Below are positions 47,149 through 58,530 of a stretch of DNA of 64,000 bases, in pieces. The notes beneath the pieces are model-generated. The model did no database searches and was not told where the DNA came from. It worked only from the letters and a program-made list of their open reading frames with translations. Source of the stretch: Ficedula albicollis (Eukaryota > Chordata > Aves > Passeriformes > Muscicapidae). The translations under genes and the position numbers were made by a program. Each line of letters opens with the position of its first letter. Positions within the stretch are counted from its first letter, which is position 1. Where the stretch lies: positions 61,391,033 through 61,455,032 of the forward strand of contig NC_021677.1 in NCBI RefSeq assembly GCF_000247815.1, written 5' to 3'.

Positions 47149-49799
47149 AAGCTTTTATTGCAGAGCCCATGAAGGCAGCAACACCACAGAACATGCCAGC
47201 AGTCAAATTTCACACTAGGGTTAGCAGGAATTTATCTTTCTGCATAGAAATCTCAAGCCTTCTTCCCTCCCATGAAAAGTAGCTGGAAGTGTCCATACAT
47301 TTCAAGATTTGATTCTGGGATTATGCTGGTCATTTAAAAATAATGAAAATTTTAAAATGAATTTAAGTGCTTAGTTGCCTTCCCAGACAGCAATAAAACC
47401 CATCAGAGGAAGCAAATCTGGGTACTTACGTCACAACTGAATGAATATGACAATATATGAGTATAATGTATATAGTTGAGTTTATTTAGGACACCCTGCT
47501 GCTAAAATCAGTCCACAGAATGGTCAAATTTCATAAAGCTAACATCTATTGATACTCAATGATACATTTATTTAAGATTTCCTCTTGGTGTATTGATGTA
47601 AACGTATTGTTCATTTTTCACATACCAAGCATGTTGTTCAGTCTCAAGGGAATTTTTGTTACGAATTTAACAAGTGTGACATATTAAAAAGCACATTTAA
47701 GGAAGAAATTAAGCGTTGAGAGGATGTGACCAAATGTTTCCATGGTGTTTTGCCAAAATGTCACTTAAATGCCAGGGCAATTTTCATCAGAGTTTCTGTT
47801 TCAGAACTCATCTTGCCCACCAAAAAAAACCAAAACAAATCTTGTCCACATCAGTAGCAGGCAGGCCTTCTATGAACTTGCCAGAAAATAATTTGCAAAG
47901 TTTTATTTTAATTTTGGAAGCTTCTTTCAGCTCCCGGGTGATGCACAAGTCAGCTCTGATGGGTGAGGAGGAAGTCAATGGCTTAGAGTGTGTAAGCAAA
48001 AATGTTCAAATGAAATGCCTCATGTAGGCACCTGCATCTCTAATTAACAACTGGCCCATAATGTCAGGAACTGATTTTCAGGAAGTTCTTTGTTCTTTGA
48101 AAGTCAGGCCCCAAAGTGGGCAATGAAAAATTGAAACCTGAAACATCGATGATTACTTCAGGGAAACTCGAGCCTGATGTCAAAGCAAACTGTGCATGTG
48201 CAAGTCTGGGGAATGCTGTCTGTGCTGCTTTTTCTATAATTCTCACTGCTTTTTGAAGTTACTGAAGTGAGATTCGTGCAAGAAGCTGTTTCTCATGGAT
48301 TATTTTCTATGAAGTTTTTTGGGAAAAGCTGGAGTAGTGATAGAATTCATTCCTGGGAGATACATCCCCCAGATTTAATCTGTGTTTTAAGTCAGGTGTT
48401 TTAACCCAGGATAAGTTTCCTAGATCTGTTTTTCTACCTGTGTGGAAAACTCCACAGTCCAAAAGCTCCAGAGGTGACTTTCTCCTCCCTGAGGTCTGGT
48501 GGCCCATGGAGCGGGGGGGTGAGTTGGGTTTCTACCTGAGCATCTTCTCATCCCCTTCCTCCAGCTGCCTGCTCCAGGGGTCACACACACAGGGGTCATC
48601 AGCTCTGATGCTCAGGCTGATGGCACGAGCAACAAGGCGGGTTTATTTTGGTTAGGATGGCTTGAACCTGCAGGCTTAGCTCAGGCTGGGGTTGTGGCCT
48701 TGGGCTGAGCTCCTGGGCAGGGGTGTGGAAGGAAGCCCAGTGGGGGCCAAGGGTGCCCTCAGGGCCCTGACACAGAGTCACGATGCTGATGCAGATCTAG
48801 GGAGCCATTTGGGAAACAAAGTGATGTTTGGGCCTTAGCAGGTGACTCACTTCGAGATGGTTCAGATACTGAAGTGCAACCAGCAGCACTAAGGGAGCAG
48901 AGCTCGGTGACTTTTTCCTCTCCCACAAGCAGGACTGAGCGCTCTCCCTTCTACAGCAGATTTTGTTCATTTAATTATCCTGCAAGGCAGTGATTCTATA
49001 TGTCCAAGTAAATCTAATTTCTTTCCTTTTTGTCTTGAAGCCATTAATTGTTTCAGTTGTAATTAATAACCAGAAGCGTATAAAACACATTCCTGAGAAT
49101 TACCACTGCCAGAGCCTCTCAGTGTTTTTTTGGTTTTCCAGGCAGAAGAGCCTGGTCCTGCCACTTGCTGGAATGTGTTTATCAAAGGCTGGATTCATAT
49201 GGATCAGTTGTGGGGACAGTGGAGAGAACTGGGATGCCTGAGGGAGGGACAGCGAGGAGCAGCTCCCTGGGGCAGCTCAAGGGCACTCTTGTGATTTGGA
49301 TGCACTTATTTAGCTGTAGCTCATTATGGGGACATTACCTCCCTTTCCTCAGCAGCAGCTGTGACATTAAAATGCATAAGATGTTACCAAAGGAAGTACT
49401 TGGCAAAGCTTTTTTTCAGCTTCCCCTGACAAATTCTCTCAACAATGGTTGGTTCTGGCTGAGAGTCACTAATATCTTCAGAAGGATGCGCTCTCCCTGC
49501 ACGGGGCAGACCACAACCAGCTGAATTAAACCAAGATAGGGTAACCTTTGTGGTTGAGGGGCACAGTGGGGAATTCCCTGATGGTTTCCTGAAATCTGGA
49601 TATTATACACCACTGCTGGACTGCTGAGAGCTCTGCAGGAGCTCCCTGAATCTGGGCAGGACAGATTCTCCAGCGCCACAAATTTCTGTGGCTCTTGGTA
49701 TCTGTACAGATAATCTGATTTATGCCAGCTGAAAGCTCCTCTTTAGAAGTAGGCCCTGGTTTCAAATGTTAATGAAAAGGTGATTTGGATGGGATCCTG
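47149..49799. other. Unique non-coding sequence
   Basis: About 2.65 kb. Frames up to 119 codons without recognisable features. No repeats recognised. Confidence 0.45.
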
Positions 49800-49909
49800 A
49801 GCAATCTGATCTGGTGAGTGGCATCCCTGCCCATGGCAGGGGTTTGGAACTGGATGATCTTTAATGTTCATTCCAACCCAAACCAGTCTATAGCAATTCT
49901 ATGATTCAG
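49800..49909 (+). mobile_element. CR1 LINE 3' terminus (short)
   Basis: Sense: 'catccctgcccatggcagggg', 'ttggaactggatgatctttaatg', 'ttccaacccaaaccagtc', then 'caattctatgattcag'. Only about 110 bases of the 3' end are present. Confidence 0.9.
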
Positions 49910-50243
49910 TAATTTCTGGTAATTCTAGCAGTTTAAGTGAAGTATCTGCCATGGAATTCATAGGGGACTGTGAGCACCCTGTGGTTATCTTTGTGTCTGA
50001 TAAGCCATTTATGAAAATTTGATTTCCACTTTTGAGCTAACCTATTTCTCAGGAGCTTTTATATATGGCCCAAACTGTAGAATAAGTTCTTATGCTACTA
50101 CCAAAGATAAAGTATGGTGAGGATGAGGGATCATGATGGGTTCAGAGCAACCCACAGAAAAGATCTGCATCTTGGAGAAGTGAACCTTCATTCCTGGGTG
50201 ATGCAGTAACAGCTTCGCTTGTACAGCTGATTGTACAAAAATA
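49910..50243. other. Unique non-coding sequence
   Basis: Lies downstream of the candidate minus-strand ORF. No feature recognised apart from that ORF's possible 3' end. Confidence 0.45.
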
Positions 50244-50249
50244 TTTATT
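50244..50249 (-). terminator. Possible polyadenylation signal AATAAA
   Basis: AATAAA on the minus strand ('tgaaataaatattt'), about 60 bases after the stop codon of the candidate ORF. The hexamer is common in AT-rich DNA, so its value comes only from its position. Confidence 0.3.
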
Positions 50250-50309
50250 TCAGTGAAATTAATTCCAGCTCACTTTTAGGTCCTTCATTGAGTATTCTTC
50301 CTTGTTCCT

Positions 50310-50651
50310 TCATTTGGCTGGTGATGAGGTGAGGGCTGCAGCAATGGCATGTAGAAACTCCTCTTTGCAATAACATCCCTCTGACAGTGCTGTGATGAGG
50401 AGCTCCACAAGGCTCTGTGCAGCCATGGGCACTGACCCACCAGCACTGGGATGTCGAAATCCAACTGGGAACGGCTTCACATCTGCCTGGTAAGGTAACA
50501 AAGCAATATTAACATTTTCATAAAATGTTCTGAAGTCAGTTTGGCTTGGCTGGCTGTGCAGAGAATCAAGCCAAGGAGACTGTCCTGAGCGTGGTGTCAG
50601 CAGAGAGGCAAGGCAGAGCAGTACGTGAAGCTGCAGGATCTTCAGAGACAT
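50310..50651 (-). CDS. Hypothetical small secreted protein (113 aa), unverified
   Basis: A minus-strand frame of 113 codons from ATG to TGA. The N-terminus looks like a signal peptide: Met-Ser-Leu-Lys, then a hydrophobic stretch (about residues 5-18, LQLHVLLCLASLL), then a polar TPRSGQS with a plausible cleavage site near residue 24-25. The mature part would be about 88 residues, with 'GCYC' near residue 91 and a hydrophobic, Ala-rich C-terminus. The start has A at -3, and AATAAA follows the stop by about 60 bases. The upstream in-frame TTG is not taken as start. I recognise no family. No introns are apparent, though an acceptor-like 'tttgttaccttaccag' lies inside. It may be a small secreted peptide gene, a terminal exon, or a chance frame. 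Confidence 0.3.
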   Translation of the reverse strand: MSLKILQLHVLLCLASLLTPRSGQSPWLDSLHSQPSQTDFRTFYENVNIALLPYQADVKPFPVGFRHPSAGGSVPMAAQSLVELLITALSEGCYCKEEFLHAIAAALTSSPAK

Positions 50652-52064
50652 TTTAATAGGGCAGTTCAAGTGACAGAGCCTTGAAAAATCCCCTGTTTTT
50701 CTGCCTTGTGCCTACATGAAAGAGGTGTGAGAAAACCCTGCACACAGCACTATACAGTGCAGGGACATTCTGATGTCTTCGTCCTGCTCCCCAGTAGAAA
50801 TTCATAGGAAGTTCAACCTTTATTTGATATTTTTCCTGAAGTTCACCTCAACTCTCCAATGTTTAGAGAGTACTGCAAGACAGCCACTGTGAGTGTTGAG
50901 AGTGGAGGTGAAGAATGTACTTGACTGCAAAGCGTGCATCACAAAAAGGTACCAGTGGTGACTTGTAATCCAGCAGTGGAAGAAATAACATGAACTGATA
51001 GGTGGAGCATGAGGAGGATCGTTTCTGAACAGGAAGATGTAAGCAAACAGCAACACTGAGTAATTAAGCATTGCTGCATTTTGCTACGGGATGCCTTGAA
51101 TGCTTCATCACTGAAAGCCTGAATAGCTGTGCAGGGAGGGTACTGTAATTCAGCCGCAGTTTAGCGGGGTCAGTGCAGGAATTAGAGGTTGAAATCCTGT
51201 TGCCATCGGGACAGAAGTTTAATTAGAGTTTAATTATAACCATCCCTTCCACGTTGATACGTTGTCAGTGTCCTTGATAACTGTTTATGCCTGGACAGAT
51301 TTTTATTTGCATGCTAATTTGGGAATTGGTTGTTCTTTGTATCTGTACTCACATTTACATGTGAACAAGTATATTTGTTCTTCATCAGCCTTTGTTCTCC
51401 TATTTTTAAAAGGCTTACTCATCCCCTCAAAGATTAGCATCAGTACTATCTGATTTAGATGACAGTTCTCACCCCATGAGCAGCAAGAAATTGAAATGAA
51501 CTGTTTCTGGAACGAGCCATTGTTGATCCAAGCTGTCCAGCAAGTACTTGAATAACAAATATCTCTTACCAAACCAATGTTGGTTCATGAACAGAGAAAC
51601 AGAATGAAGTTCACTGCTTTGCTTGTTTGCAAAACACAGTTCAGCCCTTTCTTTGCCAAAGCTGAGCTGTCAGGAATTAGATCCTTAACTGCTATAAACC
51701 AGCTCCAGTCAATGACTTGGGCGCTGGTGACAATTTACATTAAGTGATCATCCAGCCTCAAAGTGCAGCGGGACAGCAGTGTGAAAAAAACAAATGATGG
51801 GCAATGGCAGCAAGACATTTCAGAATAGTCAGAGACATTTCTGGAATAAATTGCAAGTTTAGTCTGGGCTTTTTTTGGCGAAGATAAGGTTCGGGGTGTT
51901 GGGGGGGGAGTTGTGTGTGTTCAGGGTGTTGTCTCTTGTCACCTGTTTCACTTAGTGCTTGCAAAGATCAAACCTGAAGCCAAATTTGTGAGGAGGAACA
52001 ATATTAGCACGAGTGATGCAGGTTTGCAGGATGGACAACCTTAGGAACAGAAGCTCTTCCTCTT
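50652..52064. other. Unique non-coding sequence
   Basis: About 1.4 kb upstream of the candidate ORF. No CpG island or TATA element placed convincingly. An 8-G run lies near 51901. Short frames only. Confidence 0.45.
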
Positions 52065-52263
52065 GACAAGATTCTTCTCCCAGAGGGTGCTGGGCACTGA
52101 ACCCCCAGGGAAGGGTCACAGCTCCAAACCTGCCAGAGCCAAGCTGAATTTGGACAATGCCTCAGGCACACGGTGGGATTTTTGGGGATGGTCCTGTGCA
52201 GGGCCAAGGGTTGGGCTGGATGATCCTTGTGTGTCCCTTCCAGCTCAGGATATTCTGTGATTA
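52065..52263 (+). mobile_element. CR1 LINE 3' fragment
   Basis: Sense CR1. It has 'agattcttctcccagagggtgctgggcactg', 'ccagggaagggtcacagctcc', 'gaatttggacaatgcctcagg', 'ggctggatgatccttgtgtgtcccttccagctcagg' and 'attctgtgatt'. Same family as the copy at 22879. Confidence 0.9.
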
Positions 52264-52736
52264 ATCTTTGTACCAATTGGTTCAATAAAGAGCAGCACTT
52301 TCAGCTAGAAGAATTGCTGTGCTCATGCTGCTGGGTCATCGCTGTTACAGGAACACTGTCTGACCAAGCACATCACATTTTCCACTGCAGTTGTGTTTAT
52401 GGGCTCAGCTGGGCAACTGGCTCAAGCATAAAAACCCCAGAGATTTCAAATGTTAGAAATTGAATCATTTGCTTGATCTTCTCTTCTGTGGTTTGGTCAT
52501 GAGACAGTTTTACAAGGAGGCATGGTGCCCAGGGTGCAGGAACGCTGAAACTCTAAATTTTATCAGACCAAGGGAGCACTGTATTCTGCACCTGTAATGT
52601 TTGTCATGTTTCTCTTTGGATAAACTTTATTTTGCCTCCTTGAACTCAAAACAGATCTGAAATGACCCAAGCTGGGGTTGGCTGCTGAATGTACTGATGG
52701 GTGTTGAGTTAGTGCAAAAATCAAACAACTGTATGA
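52264..52736. other. Unique non-coding sequence
   Basis: No feature recognised. Confidence 0.5.
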
Positions 52737-52866
52737 GGAGGATTCAGTCATCCAAAACATAGATTCATTTAGGTTAGAAAAGACCTTGAGTCAAGGAGGA
52801 TTCAGTCATCCAAAATATAGAATCACAGATTCATTTAGGTTAGAAAAGACCTTGAGTCCAACCATA
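52737..52866 (-). mobile_element. CR1 LINE 3' terminus with 58-bp tandem duplication
   Basis: Antisense CR1 3' end ('tagaatcacagattcatttaggttagaaaagacc', then 'cttgagtccaacca'). It and its unique flank ('ggaggattcagtcatcc') occur twice, at 52737 and 52795. The first copy lacks the 'atcacag' segment. The duplication includes non-CR1 flank, so it post-dates the insertion. Confidence 0.88.
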
Positions 52867-54339
52867 ATTTAAACAATCTTAGGAGTAAAACAACTAAAAT
52901 GTTCCGGATTTAAAGTGAAAATAGGTCTCTGGGTGTGTAGAGGTGTGAGGATCTAAGAACTGCATGAGTGATGTGTGGATTCAATTGGGCTGGAGAAGAA
53001 TCTTAATGGAGGAGTTCCCCTCCTGCCAGAAGGGCAAAAAACAGCCTTCAGCACTAAGCAACTTTACATTAACATTTTTAAAGCTAATTTGCTATCATTT
53101 AGCACATTCATTTAGCTACATTCATGGCACTTGGAAACAGGAATTAAATAAGGCCCATAATTAAGGGTTATTAGCATTATTTACTACCGGTGTTGTAGCG
53201 TTTAGAGGCTCTTCTCAGGCCGCTTTTTGCTCTAACTTGTACAAATACATCAGAAGAGGCAGTTCTCCAAAATATTTCCATTTAGGAGCCGGTAGCATGT
53301 ACAGAAATACCCCCAAAAGTAAAGCAAGATCTCCTTTTTAATGCACAGACGATATCAGCTATGTAACTTCACTTTTTGCTCACTTGCTGCTCTCATTTCA
53401 TGGATTAAAAAATGTAAGTATGAGATTTTAAAATTACTTGTGCAGCAGGTGATGCCAGTGAAAATGTTTTGAATGAATTAGTCTGTAAAATCGTGCAAAT
53501 GTCAGGGCAGATAATGCCTACTTTAATCTTTAGTGCCCTGGTGAATCCTGTAGCTGTTATCTTGTCCCCAAATGCAGGAGGAGTTTTTAAGAAATTTCTG
53601 TGGAAAACAAGAAAATCCTGGAAACTGGCCATAGAGTTTTAAGCCATCTGAAAAAGAGAATATTAGTGAATAGCTTCTCTGGCATCCTGTTAAATTTCAG
53701 GAGTCCTTCAAGGTCTGTAATTGGGAATAACCTGCCTCGCTCCAACCAAGCCACAGCAGTTGAAGATTTGGCCCACGAGATGTACCCAAAATACTGCAAA
53801 TTCCTACAAAAAGGAATTCTTTGTGTCCATTAGCATTTCAACACACACTCACTACAGAGATCTCACTGGGGGTAAAGCATTAAAACCCTTTCAGAAGTGG
53901 TTTAGTTGGCTAATTAGACAATAAGCATAAACCTGATGCATCCAGCTGTACAAATAAAACGTGACTTTAAAGCTTAATGTCCTGAGCACAGAGTAGTCGT
54001 GAACTTGGAGCCAGGAGGGGCTGGAAGAATCACGGAATCACAGAGTAAGGAAGGTGGCTGGCTCACAGCTCGCTAGTGGTGTGTCTGAAGGCTGAAACCT
54101 TCGGAGAACTCAGAGAGAGTTTATTTTAAGTGTAACTAAAAGGAACTAAGTACCAGTTACCACAAATAGGGTGATCTTTATCTTCCTTTGTTGGCTTGTG
54201 CCGAGGGAAAAAGAAATCTTGAAAGGCTTCTGGCAGCCGCAGGCTTCCCAAAGAGGAGATCTCCCTCACATTGCTGACATCTCTCTCATTTTTTGGGTGC
54301 TACCTTAGCGCTGAAGGAAATCAGGAGGTCATTTTAATG
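52867..54339. other. Unique non-coding sequence
   Basis: About 1.5 kb, AT-rich. A short 'gaatcacggaatcacagag' motif near 54026 resembles a CR1 terminus but is too short to call. No gene recognised. Confidence 0.45.
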
Positions 54340-54770
54340 CCCCCTTACGCCCTCGGCTCCCGGGTAGGTGTGATCAAGTGGCTGAACAGAGAGCTGACAT
54401 TTCTCCCCCCCCCGTGCTAATGCATCCATCCTGGAACTGCGGGAGGAAAATCGGGCTGCTCTCGAGCAGTTTTCCACTTTGGCTATCTGGGAGCGGCACC
54501 TGCGAGCGCTCACTCCGAGGGATGGTTAACGCGCTAATTACCCAGGACCCAAAAATGCAAGCTGTAAACAAATGAGGACTGTATTTATAATCAATCAATT
54601 TTATGACCTTCTGATGGTGATGATATCAGTGGAGTTTACATTGAGAGCCCTTTTACTCCTCCAGGGCAGCTGTGCCCTCATGTTTTAGTTACAGCTCGGA
54701 GAAGATTTTGCTAATTTACTTTATGGTAGGCGTACTTAAGAAAAATATTACCTTCCCCAAACAGCTGAGC
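54340..54770. promoter_or_regulatory. Candidate conserved non-coding element (FOX, homeobox, PBX/HOX motifs)
   Basis: Repeat-free block with GTTAAC at 54525-54530, TAATTA at 54535-54540, the FOX site TGTAAACA at 54563-54570 and TCAATCAA at 54591-54598, followed by 'gatgatatcagtgg' and 'gctaatttactttatgg'. It has more CpG than most of the window. The motif cluster is the strongest of the enhancer-like blocks. No conservation data are available. Confidence 0.35.
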
Positions 54771-55754
54771 CTGTTACCAAGTCTCATTTTTAAATAATGA
54801 AAACACATGGACTGTCAGTACCTTCAGGGTGTATTGTCAGGTGACGAGCTGTTTTCCAAACATCCACGGCAGAAAGTAATGACTTCAGAGCAAAATATTG
54901 TTCTCATTGGTATAAGTTGCTGTGAGACAAATCCCACACCCTCTGATGTCAATGGAAAGACTCCATTTGACTTCAAAGAAGGCTGGATCAGACCCTAAAA
55001 GAAATGTTGCCATCATAAAACACCAAAAAATGCTTTATGGTTTTTATACATTTTGAAAACTGCTCTGCTCGCTGGTGATCTCCCGTGCAGTTTACCTGGC
55101 TGTGTGTAACGTGTAATTTCTGTGTTTGCTTTGCAGTGGATTTATGAGAGAAGAATGTCCATAAAGCCTGATTTGTGAAGTGTTAAAATGATGTCCTGGA
55201 AAGCCACACAATGCCAAGGTATACAAGATGCCCTGTAATACCTCAGCCCCAGGAAGGCTCTCCAACTTTTCTGATGTTACTAAGTTCTCACAAAGAAAAA
55301 CAATGTTGTTTAACTGTAGACAGATGTGTTAAAAATAGTTTGATTTTGTGTCCCTGTTCTTTTATTGGAATTGCTAGCTTTTTAGTAAAAATTCAGGTCA
55401 GATTTCAAGGACAGAACTACTTCCTGCATTTCCCAGACTTTCACTGGGGTGGTTGCTGGTTTGAGCAACTTATGAAAATGGGGCAGGATGGGAGTACATT
55501 GTGTCCCCTTACGCTGGAAGTGCAGAGATAAGCTCCAAACCAGTACCAGATGCAAGTTATTCTGTGCAATTCCTTTCTCTCAACATCGTACCCTCATTTA
55601 AGCACGAGTTATAAAAGATTTGTTCCTTAGGGTTGTGAAGGATGTGGCTCTGCAGAGAGGGTGAGAATCCCATTTTTTCCTGTATCACTCCTATGATCAG
55701 ACACCTGAGAGGACCATGCTGGACCACGGATGAAATCAGTCATCCAAAAGTCTA
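54771..55754. other. Unique non-coding sequence
   Basis: About 1 kb. A 106-codon plus frame (55211-55531) has no recognisable features. Confidence 0.45.
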
Positions 55755-55916
55755 TAGAACCATAGAATCATTAAGGTTGGAAAAGCCCTCTAAAATCATT
55801 GAGTCCAGCTGCTAGCCCAGCACTGCCAGGCCCACCATGTCCCAAAGTGCCACATCCACTCACCTTTTGAACAGGAACTGTGGCTCTACCACTTTCCTGA
55901 GCAGCCTGTTCCACAT
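55755..55916 (-). mobile_element. CR1 LINE 3' fragment
   Basis: Antisense CR1: 'ccatagaatcattaaggttggaaaagccctc', 'atcattgagtccagctgctagcccagcactgccagg', 'ccaccatgtcccaaagtgccacatcc', ending at 'gagcagcctgttcc'. A subfamily distinct from the J-like copies. Confidence 0.93.
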
Positions 55917-56989
55917 CAGCTTTTGTTACTGAGCTGGTGAAAACAGCTCTGCCTCCCTGAGCTCTCATGGGCTGGCTTTGACAGGGACAGGACACAGTGG
56001 CCCCTGGGGACATCCTGTGCAGGGAAGCAGAGGGCAAGTGGCAGTGCCAGGCAGAGGGTGCAGGAGCCCCCGGGGCAGGGCTGCCCTCACCTGCCAAAGC
56101 TGAGCTCTTGTGCTCCTGCAGACAGGCAGCCAGACAGCTGGATTGCCATGGCACAGACAGGGTCTGGCCTTTTTAAAAGAGAAACTTGCTGGATTTATGT
56201 GCAGGACTGGACATGGTCCTGCTGGAGCTGACTCGGTCTAATGAATGAGATGGGGAGGAAAATACTTTATACTCTCTATCAGGGGTTAACGACTCCTGCC
56301 CTCTCAGCTTTCCCCTGCTCATGTTTTCCCTCTCTCCCCCTCCTCCATGCCCAGGCCCCCGCTGTGTCTGTATTTTCCAAGCAGTGGCACCACCTGGTTT
56401 GTTTTCTGTGTCAGGTATATTACAGACTGTCTGCCAGAGGTTAACTGCCCCAGCTTTTTCTCTTCTTGGACCTGGTCTGAACTCCCTCCCTGCCTGCATG
56501 CCTCTGCTTAGGTTTCCCAGAATGTAATGGCACCTGGGGAAAGACGATTTTTGGATCATTTTTAGTTTCTCAGTGGTTAAACAGTCTGGTGAGGATGGCG
56601 GCTCTGCCTTCCCATGGTTTTGGGAACCCTCTCGGGGTGTCCCCATAGCTCTCCCTGTGTGCTGGAGGCCTGAGGTTACACATCACAGACTATTTTTGCC
56701 TGTTCTGCTTTCGAAAAAACCTCTGATGTGAATTTTCCTCTGTTCATGCCGACTCTGGCTGTGTCCCCAGTCCATATCAAAGAGGTCAATAACCCTCCCC
56801 AGCTGTCTACATGGAAGGGAAACTTCAGCCTGTGGCTCAGATGGAGCCCTGGGGCGGTTGTACAGGTGCTTGGCCCTAACCCTGAAAGGAGCAGGGCCCC
56901 CTGTTCTGGGCCAGGAGTGTATCTGGGCCCCAGAGAAAGGACAGAAATCCTGGCTTCTTCCAGGACTGAGGCCAAGCAAAGAGGAAATT
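55917..56989. other. Unique, GC-richer non-coding sequence
   Basis: About 1.1 kb. Open frames up to 157 codons on both strands (for example 56173-56646, minus) reflect composition. No recognisable domain. Confidence 0.45.
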
Positions 56990-57215
56990 TAATACAACTG
57001 TTTGAAGTTCAGCTGCAAAGGTGATGGGATCAAACTCTTGGTAGTGGCAGGTGACACTGTAAGGGGGCAGAGGGCAGGGATTGCAGAGTGGGAGCTTCAT
57101 GCTGGACATTAGGGAAACCTTTTCTCCTGGCAAGTGCAAGACTGAAACAAGCTGCTAGCGGAGCAGGAAAGGAGAGAAATCTTTATCCCTGGAAGTTTTT
57201 AAGGCTCAGCTAGAA
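56990..57215 (+). mobile_element. Old, diverged CR1 LINE fragment
   Basis: Diverged sense CR1. 'ggtgatgggatcaaactcttggtagtgg', 'cttcatgctggacattagggaaacc' and 'tttatccctggaagtttttaaggc' correspond in order to known CR1 3' region blocks. Heavily mutated; limits approximate. Confidence 0.6.
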
Positions 57216-58465
57216 ATAGATCATCTCACACATGGCTTTTCCTCAATGGGCACTGGCAGCAGCCCAGGTACAGAGCTGCTCAGCACTCTCAGGGCTGTGT
57301 CTGTCGTAACAGTCTCAAACTACACACAAAATTTGGAAAACTGAACAGATTTTACTGCAAATCTGAAGGGCCAACCCAAAACTTTCGTTGTACCAGCTCT
57401 CCAGACAGTGAACGAAGTGTCAGCATAAAGCTGCCCTTGATGCAGCTCCCCTGGGATAGAGACCTTTCATTTTATCTCCACAAACTATTTTGCCCTGAGA
57501 CCATTTTCTTTTTTGTAATTTGGAGAAATTTCTGCATTAACAACTTTCATTCTCCTACTAATGTGGTTATTGTCCGCAAGATTCTTTTCCCTGCTGGTGC
57601 AGCAACTGGAAATTGTGTGATGATTGGCCAACTGGATGGTCCCAAAAACAAGGTGCTGTCGTGCTGGCCTGGGAAAATAGGGCTTGTGTGTCCCTAGGTG
57701 GGACCATCCATCACTTAACTGGCCATTTCCTGGGGGTCACTGTTTGCTGCTCACCTTCTGGCTTAAAATCCTACAGATCTCATATGAGGTGCACAGGACC
57801 ACCAGCAGCCACGTTACTCAACAGGAGCAGGATGTTGGATGCATAAAGTAGTATTTAATGCTAAGTACCATGAATAATCATGTCCAAGGCATAGCAAATC
57901 GGCCTCTGGAAATTAATGAGCACTTTTGACCTTTTCTGTGCCTCAGCTCCTTGCCTAAAAAATGGGAAATGTGCCACCTCCCCATTTTGCAAGGTAAATG
58001 GGAGTTGATTACTATTGGGCAAGCTCTCATATATTCCATTGAAATGCTCTTTAGGAAAACCTATGGAGAAATTATTAATCCTGCCTTCAGATCAGGGTTG
58101 GGGTTGCAAAAGAAGTTGTAGAGACATAGTGTGTAATGAGGACAGAGCTAAATACTGAGTAAGTGCTCATTGATTCAGGACTGTTCACTCTGTGAATTAA
58201 ATTATGTAAAAATGGTCTGAAATGATGCTGTAATTGAAGACCCCACCATGAAACATAAACACAAGAGAGCTGTAGTGAGATACCTGCTTTCTTTAATTCC
58301 TGCTTTCCTGGCAGTGCTTGATTTTGAGGCCTAGATGCAGATTTTTTTAAAATTTCATTTTTAATATGGTTCCTCAGGACGGGAATCTTATGTTTGAACT
58401 AAGGTTTTCAACTTGGTTAGCCAGGAATTAAATTCCTTTTCGCTTTTCAGTGTTTTAAGTGAATG
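57216..58465. other. Unique non-coding sequence
   Basis: About 1.25 kb. Short frames only. No repeat recognised. Confidence 0.5.
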
Positions 58466-58530
58466 AATTCATAGAGTCACAGAATGTCCTGAGCTGGGAG
58501 GGGCCATTAGCATCAGTTTGAGAAGACAGT
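58466..58530 (-). mobile_element. CR1 LINE 3' terminus (short)
   Basis: 'ttcatagagtcacagaatgtcctgagctgggaggggcc' matches the antisense 3' terminus of the CR1 family seen at 6868. Sequence diverges after about 60 bases. Confidence 0.75.

Noticed and set aside
50310..50651. Assignment of the secreted ORF to the FAM180 or C2orf66 families
   Set aside because: Faint local resemblance only (for example a DFRT-type motif). The length and remaining sequence do not fit what I recall of those proteins.
54016..54050. CR1 terminus suggested by 'gaatcacggaatcacagag'
   Set aside because: Only about 20 bases match and the following sequence does not continue as CR1.
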